Of a DNA stretch of 49,061 nt, positions 25,911 to 34,364 are shown in pieces. Source of the stretch: Campylobacter troglodytis (GTDB taxonomy: Bacteria; Campylobacterota; Campylobacteria; Campylobacterales; Campylobacteraceae); the NCBI RefSeq assembly GCF_006864425.1, contig NZ_QHLI01000017.1, forward strand, positions 1-49,061. The letters run 5' to 3'. The notes under the pieces are model-generated. The model was not told the DNA's origin. It searched no databases and saw only the letters and a program-made list of their open reading frames with translations. Numbering within the stretch: position 1 is the stretch's first letter; every line of letters begins with the position of its first letter. The position numbers and the translations under genes were made by a program.

Positions 25911-27240
25911 ACTAGCTGAATTTTTTGTCGGAGCTGGGGGCAGTCATTTGGGCTTTATGCAAGAGGGCTTTAAAACCCTTTATGTGAATGATTTTGATGA
26001 AAACGCTCTAAAAACCCTTGAATTTAACAATAAAAAGCATTTAAGGGGAACGGTTATAGATAACACGGACATAACCAAAATCAACCCCAAAGAGTTAAAA
26101 AACAAGCTAAAAAGCGAAGTGGATCTGGTGTTTGGGGGCATAGTTTGCAAGGGCTTTTCTTTGGCTGGGGAGAGAAGTCCAGCGGACGCGAGAAATCAAT
26201 TTTACCGCTATTATTTAGACATTATCAAAGAGTTAAAGCCTAAAATTAGCATTATAGAAAATGTCAAGGGTATGCTAGGAGCAAAGATCTTATCGCCAAA
26301 GGCACCAAGTGAAATTTGGGACGAAGTAAGCACATTATGGAAAGAAATCGAGCTTTTTAGAGGTGAGAGATCAGCCCTACGAAAAAAGGCACAAATCACT
26401 CAAGAAATTTTAGACAAGGCACAAAATTTAAAGGCTCAAAAGGCAAAAATCCTAAACAAAATCAAGCCTTATCAAATTAACGTGATTGATGATATAGTGA
26501 AAATTTATGAAAAAATGGGCTATAAGGTTGATTTTAAGGTGCTAAATGCTGCTTGGTATGGGGCTAGCACAAAGAGAGAAAGGCTTATCATAGTTGCTAC
26601 TAGGGGAGATTTAGCTGGGGAATTTAACTTTCCCTTGCCTGAATTTTTAGATGAGAGCATAGGCACGAGGCTTGATTTTGACAAGAAAGAACTAGCTAGG
26701 ATAAACTTTAAAAAGCCTATAAATTTAAGGCAAGCCTTGGCTAAAATCAATTACTCAAACAAGGCAGATGAGGATAATAAAAAAATGCAGCACAATGAAA
26801 AAACCATAGAAAGATTTAAGCTAATTAAGCTAGGTTGCAATATCTCAGATAGCATAGATGAACTTCCCGAGCACCTAAAAATCACCAAATTTTACTCAAG
26901 AGGTGGTAATATGAGGCTTCATTTTGATACACTTGCACCCACTTTGGTGCCAGGACACAGTGCCTTTCCACTGCACCCAAAAGAACACAGAAGTATTACC
27001 ATAAGAGAAGCAGCCACCATCACAGGCTTTCCGCTTGATTATAAATTTTTTGGCTCACATACAAAAAGATGCGAACAGGTAGGAAACTCCGTCCCACCCC
27101 CACTTGCAAGGGCTATAGCTAGGGCAGCAAGAGAGTTTTTAGAACTTAACGCGGCACTTAATGAAAAAACTAGCAAGAATGCTAGAAAAGGCACTGATGA
27201 GAATTTGAAAGAAAATTCACAAAAAAGCGTGAATTTTTAG
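25900..27240 (+). CDS. DNA (cytosine-5) methyltransferase
   Basis: This is the modification partner of the upstream nuclease. The chosen start is GTG at 25,900, with AAAGGA seven bases before it and an 11-base overlap with the nuclease stop; it gives 446 residues beginning MKFKLAEFF. C5-methylase motifs in order: SAM-binding FFVGAGGSH (8-16), catalytic C83 in GGIVCKGFS, ENVKG (120-124), STKRERLI, and the closing QVGNSVPPPLARAIA. The catalytic loop reads VCKGFS where nearly all family members have PC. The C-terminal tail (NSQKSVNF) is encoded by the genome-wide AAATTCAC word. The target is unknown. Confidence 0.9.
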   Translation: MKFKLAEFFVGAGGSHLGFMQEGFKTLYVNDFDENALKTLEFNNKKHLRGTVIDNTDITKINPKELKNKLKSEVDLVFGGIVCKGFSLAGERSPADARNQFYRYYLDIIKELKPKISIIENVKGMLGAKILSPKAPSEIWDEVSTLWKEIELFRGERSALRKKAQITQEILDKAQNLKAQKAKILNKIKPYQINVIDDIVKIYEKMGYKVDFKVLNAAWYGASTKRERLIIVATRGDLAGEFNFPLPEFLDESIGTRLDFDKKELARINFKKPINLRQALAKINYSNKADEDNKKMQHNEKTIERFKLIKLGCNISDSIDELPEHLKITKFYSRGGNMRLHFDTLAPTLVPGHSAFPLHPKEHRSITIREAATITGFPLDYKFFGSHTKRCEQVGNSVPPPLARAIARAAREFLELNAALNEKTSKNARKGTDENLKENSQKSVNF

Positions 27241-27298
27241 GTATTTCTTGTTTAAAAAGCGTTTTTAAAAATGGCAAATTCCACAGCTTTTTGAGTGT

Positions 27299-27340
27299 GG
27301 ATTGCCACGCGGTTTTTTTCAAAACCGCTCGCAATGACGG
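27299..27340. repeat. Single palindromic repeat downstream of the methyltransferase
   Basis: GGATTGCCAC, then an 8-bp perfect stem GCGGTTTT/AAAACCGC with a TTTC loop (27,309-27,328), then CTCGCAATGAC. It is the same family as the field at 23,455-24,765, with another stem sequence. Confidence 0.8.
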
Positions 27341-27453
27341 ATTTTGCGTGAATTTTTGTGTAAATTTACTAAAAAATTTACACCAAAATTCACAAAAATC
27401 CGTGAATTTTGCAGTGAAATTCACACCCAAAAAATGTAAAAAAGGCAAAAACA

Positions 27454-29517
27454 ATGCAAAGATTTATAAATTTACTAGAAAAAAACAAGCTATTAAAAGT
27501 CATCGAAAGTCCTGTGGATACGGAGCTTGAAATGGCTCACATTGCTTATATAGAGGCAAAAAAGGGCGAAAATAGCAAGGCTTTGCTTTTCACAAAGCCC
27601 ACTCACAAGGGACAAGACTTTGAATTTTCCGTGCTTATGAATACCTTTTGTAATGAAAAAGCCTTGAATTTAGCATTTACAAGAGCTTATAACGAAGTAG
27701 CAGATGAAATTGCAAGCCTTTTAAAGTTGCATATTCCCAAAACTTTGGGTGCGAAAATCGATTTTTTTAAGAAAATTTTAAGCCTTAAAAATGTCCCGCC
27801 CAAACGCCTAAAAACAAGGGGCGAGTTTGAATTCAGTGAGCTAAAAAGCCTAAACGAGCTACCCATACTTAAAACTTGGGAAAAGGACGCTGAAAAATTC
27901 ATCACTATGGGGCAAATTTACACGCAAAGCGTGGATAAAAGGCAAAACAACCTAGGAATGTATCGTTTGCAAGTAAGCGGAGACCGTGAGCTTTTAATGC
28001 ACTGGCAGATTCACAAGGACGGGGCGAATTTTTTTAACGAGTATAAAAAAGCTGGACTTAAACAAATGCCTGTGAGCGTGGCGATAGGCGGCGACCCGCT
28101 TTATATCTGGTGTGCGCAAGCTCCGCTACCAAAGGGGATTTTTGAGCTTTTGCTTTACGGCTTTATCAAAAAAAGCCCCGCAAGGCTCGCACAATGCGAA
28201 AATGGGCTTTTCGTGCCATTTGACGCAGACATTGTCATAGAGGGCTTTGTGAGCCTTGATGAATGCAAGATTGAGGGTCCATTTGGGGATCACACGGGCT
28301 TTTACACGCCTGCTGAGCCCTTTCCTGTGATGAGGGTAAGTCGAATTTGTGCGAAAAAAAATGCCATTTATCAAGCCACTGTCGTTGGAAAGCCCCCACT
28401 TGAAGACAGAGTTATGGCACTTGGCACGGAAAGGGTGTTTTTGCCACTTTTTCAAACCACAACCCCCGATGTCATCGACTACAAAATGCCTGAAAATGGC
28501 GTCTTTCACAATCTCATTTTATCCAAAATTCACGCGACATATCCAGCCCACGCTACGCAGATAATGCACGCCTTTTGGGGCGTGGGGCAGATGAGCTTTG
28601 TAAAACACGCCATTTTTGTGGGACAAAATGCTCCAAGGCTTGATGATTACGAAGCTCTAATACCTTACATTTTAAATCGCTTTGATGCTAGCAAACTTTA
28701 TCTAAGCGAGGGCATTTGCGACCAGCTAGATCACGCTTCACCAAATGCTTGCTTTGGGGGCAAGGCTGCCTTGGACGCTAGTAGCGAGGATGAATGTGGA
28801 GAAAAGCTTGAAATTTTAAGCGATGAGAGGCTTTTTGAGCTTTTTAGCAGTGAAATCAAGCTACTTACTTTAAAGCAATTTTACACAAAGACAAATTCTC
28901 CCATAGTTTGCATTCTGCTTGATAAAAAAGAGCCTGTGAAAAAGAGCTTTGAAAGGCTTTTAAAATTTGCTAGGCATTTTAAAATCTTAATCTTTTTAGA
29001 CAAAGAAAACCGTCTTGAAAACCCATATATGCTTGTTTGGCGTGTGGTAAATAACATTGACGCGAAAAGGGATATATTTTTTGGGAAGGATTTTGTGGGT
29101 TTTGAGAGAGAATTTGGGAAAAATTTGGCTTTAAATTCAAGCGTGGGGGCGAATTTGGGCGAAAATTCAGCCCTTTTTGATGAGGGCGTGAATTTTTCAA
29201 GCAACAACAATGAAAAGTTAAGCAAGGATTATGAGGAAAATTTCAATGCTTTAAGTAAAAAAAGCTTAAAATCTAGCGAAAATTCAACAAATTCAGCTTT
29301 AAAAACTGCTAGCTTGGATGATGAAAATTCAAGGTTTGCTTGTGCGAATTTTGCTTTCAATTGCATAGGCATTGATGCTAGTGCAAAGGGTGAATTGGAG
29401 GGCTATGAGAGGGGGTGGCCCTTGCAGGTTGATTGCACAAAAAGGATCATTGAAAGACTTATTGAAAAGGGCTTGATAGAGGATGATAAAGAACTTTTTA
29501 ATAAATTTGAGATCTAG
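27454..29517 (+). CDS. ubiD: UbiD-family decarboxylase
   Basis: UbiD enzymes decarboxylate aromatic acids with prenylated FMN; in campylobacterotes this member is expected to serve menaquinone synthesis. Family hallmarks are the ALGTERVFLPLF segment, the GDRELLMHWQIHKDG cofactor region, DITH-like GDHTGFYTPAEPFP and KPPLEDR. At 687 residues it is longer than the usual 600 or so. The excess is a Ser/Asn/Glu/Lys-rich insert at about residues 550-635, before the conserved C-terminal GWPLQVDCTKRI. That insert is built from GAATTT/AAATTC-type words. By recall, in C. jejuni this gene sits between hemC and flaG; here hemC is 9 kb away on the other strand. Confidence 0.88.
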   Translation: MQRFINLLEKNKLLKVIESPVDTELEMAHIAYIEAKKGENSKALLFTKPTHKGQDFEFSVLMNTFCNEKALNLAFTRAYNEVADEIASLLKLHIPKTLGAKIDFFKKILSLKNVPPKRLKTRGEFEFSELKSLNELPILKTWEKDAEKFITMGQIYTQSVDKRQNNLGMYRLQVSGDRELLMHWQIHKDGANFFNEYKKAGLKQMPVSVAIGGDPLYIWCAQAPLPKGIFELLLYGFIKKSPARLAQCENGLFVPFDADIVIEGFVSLDECKIEGPFGDHTGFYTPAEPFPVMRVSRICAKKNAIYQATVVGKPPLEDRVMALGTERVFLPLFQTTTPDVIDYKMPENGVFHNLILSKIHATYPAHATQIMHAFWGVGQMSFVKHAIFVGQNAPRLDDYEALIPYILNRFDASKLYLSEGICDQLDHASPNACFGGKAALDASSEDECGEKLEILSDERLFELFSSEIKLLTLKQFYTKTNSPIVCILLDKKEPVKKSFERLLKFARHFKILIFLDKENRLENPYMLVWRVVNNIDAKRDIFFGKDFVGFEREFGKNLALNSSVGANLGENSALFDEGVNFSSNNNEKLSKDYEENFNALSKKSLKSSENSTNSALKTASLDDENSRFACANFAFNCIGIDASAKGELEGYERGWPLQVDCTKRIIERLIEKGLIEDDKELFNKFEI

Positions 29518-29524
29518 TTTGCAT

Positions 29525-30369
29525 AGACTCAATTAAACTTAAACCAAAGGGTTTTTAAGCTAAGTCCCATGAAAAACAAAGGTCAGTTCCCAAATTTCAC
29601 AGATATAATTTAAGAAATTACGAAGTATTTTTTTTATGTCGTTACACTCGCAACTTTGCAAGAAGCCTTGATTTAGAGGCGAAAAAACGCTCTACTTTGC
29701 AGAATAACTCGTGCTTGTGTGAATAGAATTTTGCGTGAAATTCGCATTTTAATAGCAAAAGAGTGTGAAAAAATTAGCAAGATGAGTGGTGAAATTGAAG
29801 TATGGTGAGAGTTATTTCGGTGGTGGTCGTGGTAAGCGTGGGTGTGAAGCTGGCAATAAAACGCCTGTGCTTTTACTTTGTGCTATGCACTCGTCCATTT
29901 GCGAGAAAGAATGCTAAAACGAAATCGCACGAGTTTATACACAGGCAGTAAAACATTGCTCTGTCAAAGAATTGCAGTCCATAATAAAAGAATTTTCAGA
30001 GCTTAAAGAAAGTGAAATTTACAGCGATAAACTAAAATCCTACGGTGCCTTGGTTAATTTTTTACAACGCTATGCCCCTTCCTTTGCAAGAAGGAGCAAA
30101 GGCACATTATAGGGTAAAGCGCGCCAAATTCGAGTTTGCAAAGAAACACAAGCACATAAACGAAATTGTGAATTTTTTGCTTCGTTAAGCCTCTTGCAAC
30201 TGCAAACAGAATATGCTTTGCAAAATTTAGACTTGCTAAATTTAAGGGCTAAAAAGAAAATTTGTACTTCACTTAAAAGAACAAAATTAAGACGAAAAAT
30301 TTGAGACAAAATTCTCATCAAATTTTATTAAAGTTGATAAGGGAAAATCCTATTAGAGTATCTTGAGCT
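29525..30369 (+). mobile_element. Decayed IS1595-family insertion sequence (type B)
   Basis: It begins eight bases after the ubiD stop with AGACTCAATTAAACTTAA and ends in a degenerate copy of the same repeat near 30,369. Broken transposase pieces follow the order of the other copies: an LDLEAKK segment, SGEIEV-like followed by ESYFGGGRGKRG (29,785-29,840), KELQSIIKEF, and HINEIVNF. Mini-inserts are at about 29,628-29,666, 29,871-29,910, 30,058-30,096 and 30,174-30,215. It is inactive, and it separates ubiD from flaG. Confidence 0.75.
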
Positions 30370-30778
30370 AATAAATTTAAAACTTTTTGAAAAATTCAGC
30401 ATCTTTTTGATGAAAGATCTAAATTTTCTTCTTTTTTGAATTTTTAGAACAGTTTTTGCTTATTGTGTCTAACAAACTTAAAGGGCTTGATTTTAAATCA
30501 CAAGTTTTAAGTTTTTAGATCTTTGAAAATGAGTAAGCTTTAAAGAATAAAAAGCTTGATGTTTAAGGCTTGTAAAATTAGCTTGAATTTAAAAAATGCT
30601 ATCTTAAAAGCAAGGAAGTTTTATTTGAGTTTTACTTTAAGTAAGTTAAATTTGCTAAAATTTCAAATACAAGCTTGAATTTAAAGCCTTAAATTTACAA
30701 GAATTTGCAAAAATGTGTCAAAAGCCTTAAAAAGTTTTAAAAATTCATAAAAGGCTCTTCAGTTTTTAATTTTTAAGT
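30370..30778. other. AT-rich region between IS remnant and flaG promoter
   Basis: No gene or clear RNA is seen. The stretch is rich in AAATTTAA and GCTTGAATTT words. Confidence 0.4.
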
Positions 30779-30784
30779 CGATAT
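30779..30784 (+). promoter_or_regulatory. Candidate sigma-28 (FliA) -10 box for flaG-fliD-fliS
   Basis: CGATAT matches the Campylobacter flagellar sigma-28 -10 element, with T-rich TTTTTAA upstream as a weak -35. It lies 46 bases before the flaG ATG. Late flagellar filament genes are normally under sigma-28 control, which fits. Confidence 0.45.
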
Positions 30785-30812
30785 TAAGGTTAAGATTTGA
30801 TAAATACACTCT

Positions 30813-30821
30813 GGGGGGGGG
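30813..30821 (+). repeat. Nine-G homopolymer in the flaG ribosome-binding position
   Basis: GGGGGGGGG runs from 30,813 to 30,821 and ends eight bases before the flaG ATG. No conventional AGGAG site is present, so the G-run itself must pair with the 16S tail. Poly-G tracts of this length vary by slippage in Campylobacter. Confidence 0.9.
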
Positions 30822-30829
30822 AATTTATT

Positions 30830-31195
30830 ATGATAGAAACTAGTCAAATCAGCTCATCAAAGATGACAAATGAGCTTAAAACCACAAGTTCTAGCTCGAT
30901 CTCGCTTACAAATAGCGAACTTTCTAGGCTTTCAAGCGCACCTGAAAATAGCCAGGCTACTACAAGCATCACAAGAGATGAGCTAAGAAGGACGACAGCG
31001 GATTTAAATTTGCAAATGGAGGTTTTAAATACAAATGTTCGTTTTTCATTCAGCGAGGAGCTTGAAGCCTTGATAGTTCAAGTAACTGAAAGAGACACAG
31101 GAAAGGTGATTCGCCAAATTCCTAGCGAGGAGGCGATGAAGATTGCAAGTTATTTCAAAAATGCCATAGGCTTGTTATTTGATAAGGAGGGATAA
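30830..31195 (+). CDS. flaG: Flagellar protein FlaG
   Basis: FlaG-family protein, 121 residues from the ATG after the poly-G run. A longer version from TTG at 30,797 is possible; it would translate the G-run in frame as W-G-G. The C-terminal family core is clear: NTNVRFSFSEELEALIVQV, then RDTGKVIRQIPSEEAMKI. The N-terminal half is a Ser/Thr-rich linker. FlaG influences flagellar filament length. fliD begins at the base after its stop, so flaG-fliD-fliS form an operon. Confidence 0.92.
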   Translation: MIETSQISSSKMTNELKTTSSSSISLTNSELSRLSSAPENSQATTSITRDELRRTTADLNLQMEVLNTNVRFSFSEELEALIVQVTERDTGKVIRQIPSEEAMKIASYFKNAIGLLFDKEG

Positions 31196-33514
31196 ATGGC
31201 AGAGGTAGGAGCATTAGCTAGCTTAGGACTTGGTTCGAATGGGGTATTGACAAATGATCTCTTAGAAAAGCTTAAAACAGCAGAAGAAAATGCTAGAATT
31301 AAGCCTTATGATACTAAGATTCAAAAAAACACAGACATTCAAAAGGCTTTAACAGAGCTTACAACCAAGCTTAATACCTACAAGAGTGCTGTTTCTTCAC
31401 TAGGCGAGGCAACAGCCTTTCAAAAAAGAACAGTAACTCCAAGCGTTACAGGAGATAGTGCAGCAGCTACTTTGACAGCAAATAACGGTGTGGCTGTGCA
31501 AAATTTAGCTGTAAGGGTTGATCAGATAGCTCAAAAGGATGTATTTCAAAGCAAGGGCATCACAAAGGATACAGACCGCATACTCACAACAGGACAAAAT
31601 CCAGCCAGCTTTACTCTAATGCAAAACAACAAAGAATACACCATAAGAGTAGATGCTAATACCACCTATGCCGATCTTGCAGATAGGATCAACTCAGCTA
31701 CAAGCGGAGCAGTGGTAGCAAAGATAGTATCCACAGGAGAACCAGCCACTCCTTACAGACTAACCCTTTCAAGCAAGGATACAGGTGCTGATAATGCCAT
31801 AGGCTTTTTTGCCGGGGTAAAAAATCAAGATGGCTTTTTTGAGGAAAATAATGACGCAAAAAGCATATTTGAAAACAACCTAGGATGGAGGCTTAAAACA
31901 GATAATATAAATGAAAGCGATCTAAGCAAGGGCTTTAATTTTAGTGCAGGCATTAAGACAAGTGATGTAACCGATCTAAATAGCACTCTTGGATCTGATC
32001 TTAAATTCACACTCTTTGCTGGGAGTGAAAAATTTGAAATTACAGCAAATTTAACTGACACTTACCAAAATCTCATAGATAGAGTTAGTCAACAAACAAA
32101 TAACAAGATAAGACTGAATGCAGGAGGGGATGCAAACAAGATCTTTAACTTCGTTGCAGGGGCTAATTCTACAAGTTCTACAAAGATAACTATCTTTGAT
32201 GGGATAAAAGATGCTAACACAAACACCTACTCAAGCGATCAAGCCACAACAAATTTTTTGCAATCTACCCTAAAAATGACCTTGTCAAAAAACTATACCC
32301 TTGATGATGCAAATGGAGACTTTCATCTTAAAAAGGCTCAAAATGCTGAATTTACCTTAGACGGGGTAAAAATGTATAGATCAACTAATAGCATAACAGA
32401 CATAAATGTAGGTATGACCTTGAATTTATTAAAACCTGGCGAGCTAAATTTCGACATAAAACAAGATGTTAGCGGACTTGCCGATGCTATGCAAGAACTT
32501 GTTGATAAGTATAATGAGCTAGCAAACTATCTCACAGAGGTAACAGCCTTTAATCCCACCACCAACACCTCAGGTGCTCTAAGTGCTGTAAGTGAGGTAA
32601 CAAATTTAAGATCAACCCTTGTCTCAAAGCTCTTTGCAAGCAGATCAGTAGATGGCTACGAGGTGGATGAAAATGGAAACAAAAAGCCCTCAAAGGTCTT
32701 TTTATCCTTGACAGATTACGGTCTAAGTATAAGTAAAGAAGGACTTTTAAGCCTTAAAAAGGACGATTTTAACAAGAAATTAAATGAGGACATAGAAGTA
32801 GCTGAGAGGCTTTTTGCAGGAACAAGTGGCTTTGAGGAGCTTAATGTAACAAGCAGAGCAGTTACTCTTAGTAATACAGACTTTCCAAATGACGAGCTTG
32901 ACTTTGCTAATCAGAATTTTAAGATTATCTTTAATGACACAAGCTATGATCTTACTAAGACAGTTGATGGGCAAAATTTTGTATTGCGTGGAAGCACCCC
33001 AGAAGAAAGGGCTCAAAACTTACTTGATCATATTAATAGCTTTAGTATATCTGAGCTAAGAGTTACTATGAGAGAGCTAAACATCACAGAAAACGGACAG
33101 CAAGTAAAGGGCTTTACCTTTAATTTCAAAAGCGACAATGGCTCTGATTTTGAAATCACAGGGGAAAAAACCTTTTTGGATAAGCTTGGACTAACAGCTG
33201 AAAAAAAGCTCATACAAGTTAAAACAGGAACTGGTGTTTTAGCTGATCTAAATGCTACCATAAACACCTACACAAAGGTAAGCCTTACTAATAATGATCT
33301 AGAAAAGGGTTCTTTAATGCTTTATTATGATAGCCTAAGCAATGAAACAAAAAAGCTAAATGAATCCAAAACAGCAGATCAAAAAAAGCTTGATGATCAG
33401 TATAGTGCTATGTTTAGAAAGTGGGCTCAGTATGAAACAATCATATCAAGGCTAAGACAACAACAACAGCAATTAACCCAAACAATCAACGCTTCACAGC
33501 AAAACAATAACTAA
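31196..33514 (+). CDS. fliD: Flagellar filament cap protein FliD
   Basis: FliD (HAP2) caps the growing filament and guides flagellin folding. The 772-residue protein has the FliD N-terminal pattern LGLGSNGVLTNDLLEKLK and AFQKRTVTP. Its C-terminal coiled region ends in a Gln-rich helix (RLRQQQQQLTQTI), typical of the family. It is longer than the 640 or so residues I recall for C. jejuni, with extra sequence in the exposed central domains. The ATG directly abuts the flaG stop, with AAGGAGG in the flaG tail as its ribosome site. Confidence 0.95.
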   Translation: MAEVGALASLGLGSNGVLTNDLLEKLKTAEENARIKPYDTKIQKNTDIQKALTELTTKLNTYKSAVSSLGEATAFQKRTVTPSVTGDSAAATLTANNGVAVQNLAVRVDQIAQKDVFQSKGITKDTDRILTTGQNPASFTLMQNNKEYTIRVDANTTYADLADRINSATSGAVVAKIVSTGEPATPYRLTLSSKDTGADNAIGFFAGVKNQDGFFEENNDAKSIFENNLGWRLKTDNINESDLSKGFNFSAGIKTSDVTDLNSTLGSDLKFTLFAGSEKFEITANLTDTYQNLIDRVSQQTNNKIRLNAGGDANKIFNFVAGANSTSSTKITIFDGIKDANTNTYSSDQATTNFLQSTLKMTLSKNYTLDDANGDFHLKKAQNAEFTLDGVKMYRSTNSITDINVGMTLNLLKPGELNFDIKQDVSGLADAMQELVDKYNELANYLTEVTAFNPTTNTSGALSAVSEVTNLRSTLVSKLFASRSVDGYEVDENGNKKPSKVFLSLTDYGLSISKEGLLSLKKDDFNKKLNEDIEVAERLFAGTSGFEELNVTSRAVTLSNTDFPNDELDFANQNFKIIFNDTSYDLTKTVDGQNFVLRGSTPEERAQNLLDHINSFSISELRVTMRELNITENGQQVKGFTFNFKSDNGSDFEITGEKTFLDKLGLTAEKKLIQVKTGTGVLADLNATINTYTKVSLTNNDLEKGSLMLYYDSLSNETKKLNESKTADQKKLDDQYSAMFRKWAQYETIISRLRQQQQQLTQTINASQQNNN

Positions 33515-33522
33515 GGATAAAA

Positions 33523-33942
33523 ATGCAAGATACCCAGGTTTATAATGCCTACTCAGAAAATCAAATAGTAGGCATACAAAGCCCTCAAAGACTAGTAGAA
33601 ATGCTTTATGAGGGGCTTTTGCGTTTTTGCGGACGCATAAAAATTTGTATAAGAAAAAATGACATAGAACAAAGATTATATTACACAAAGAGGGCAACTG
33701 ATATATTTATAGAGCTTATTAACAGCCTTGATTATGACAAGGGTGGGGATGTGGCTCATTATCTTAGCGGACTTTATTTACAAGAAATAAAATTACTTTC
33801 TCAAGCAAATCTTAAAAATGATGAGCTAAAAATAGACGAGGTGATAAATGTAGTTCGCTGTTTGCTTGAAGCTTGGCGAGAAATTCATCCTGATCTAAAT
33901 GAAAAAGCCAACAGTATGGATAAAAATGAAAATTTGGGTTAA
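33523..33942 (+). CDS. fliS: Flagellin export chaperone FliS
   Basis: FliS binds flagellin in the cytoplasm and delivers it to the export gate. The 139-residue helical protein carries the family signature SPQRLVEMLYEGLLRF near the N-terminus, and INSLDYDKGGDVAHYLSGLY in the middle. It starts eight bases after the fliD stop, with AAGGATA before the ATG. Its end overlaps the next small gene. Confidence 0.94.
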   Translation: MQDTQVYNAYSENQIVGIQSPQRLVEMLYEGLLRFCGRIKICIRKNDIEQRLYYTKRATDIFIELINSLDYDKGGDVAHYLSGLYLQEIKLLSQANLKNDELKIDEVINVVRCLLEAWREIHPDLNEKANSMDKNENLG

Positions 33943-34150
33943 AAAGATAAAAATAGCCCTTGCTGAGGAGGACGAAGCAGACATAATAAGGCTTTTTGAA
34001 GAAGCGCCCTTTAAAAATGCCTCATATGAGGAGTTGCAACAAGCCTCATCTTTAATCGGCGAAGCCTTGAATTTAATGGAAAAAAAGAAAGAGGATTTAG
34101 CACATAATATAAACAAGCTAAAAAAGGCAAGGGAGTTTTTACAAGCATAA
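33926..34150 (+). CDS. Small flagellar-operon protein, possible FliT-like chaperone
   Basis: 74 residues from the ATG at 33,926, which lies inside the fliS end (17-base overlap) and gives MKIWVKKIKIALAEEDE. An ATG at 33,899 in the same frame has no ribosome site. The protein is almost wholly helical and charged (LIGEALNLMEKKKEDLAHNI). By position after fliS and by size it could be a FliT-type export chaperone; sequence similarity is too weak to name it. Confidence 0.65.
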   Translation: MKIWVKKIKIALAEEDEADIIRLFEEAPFKNASYEELQQASSLIGEALNLMEKKKEDLAHNINKLKKAREFLQA

Positions 34151-34364
34151 GAGCTTTGCTTTAAGAGCCTTAAATTTCTTATTTCTAACTTAGTTTTAAG
34201 CACTGTTACAAATCTTAAAGCATAAATAATTTCTGTATCAAATTTGCTTAAAATGTTTTAAATTTAAATTCAAACCAAGCTCTAATAAAAAAGTTTTAAG
34301 CTCTGATTTTAGGGATGAAAATAAGTGTATGATGAATTTATAAATGCCTGAGAATAGAGTTATA
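34151..34364. other. AT-rich spacer after the flagellar operon
   Basis: Nothing coding is seen. The start holds AAGAGCTTTGC/GCTTTAAGAGC words that could form a weak stem after the last flagellar gene. Confidence 0.35.

Noticed and set aside
30797-30829. FlaG start at TTG 30,797
   Set aside because: No ribosome site precedes it and the family core begins later; kept only as a possibility linked to the poly-G run.
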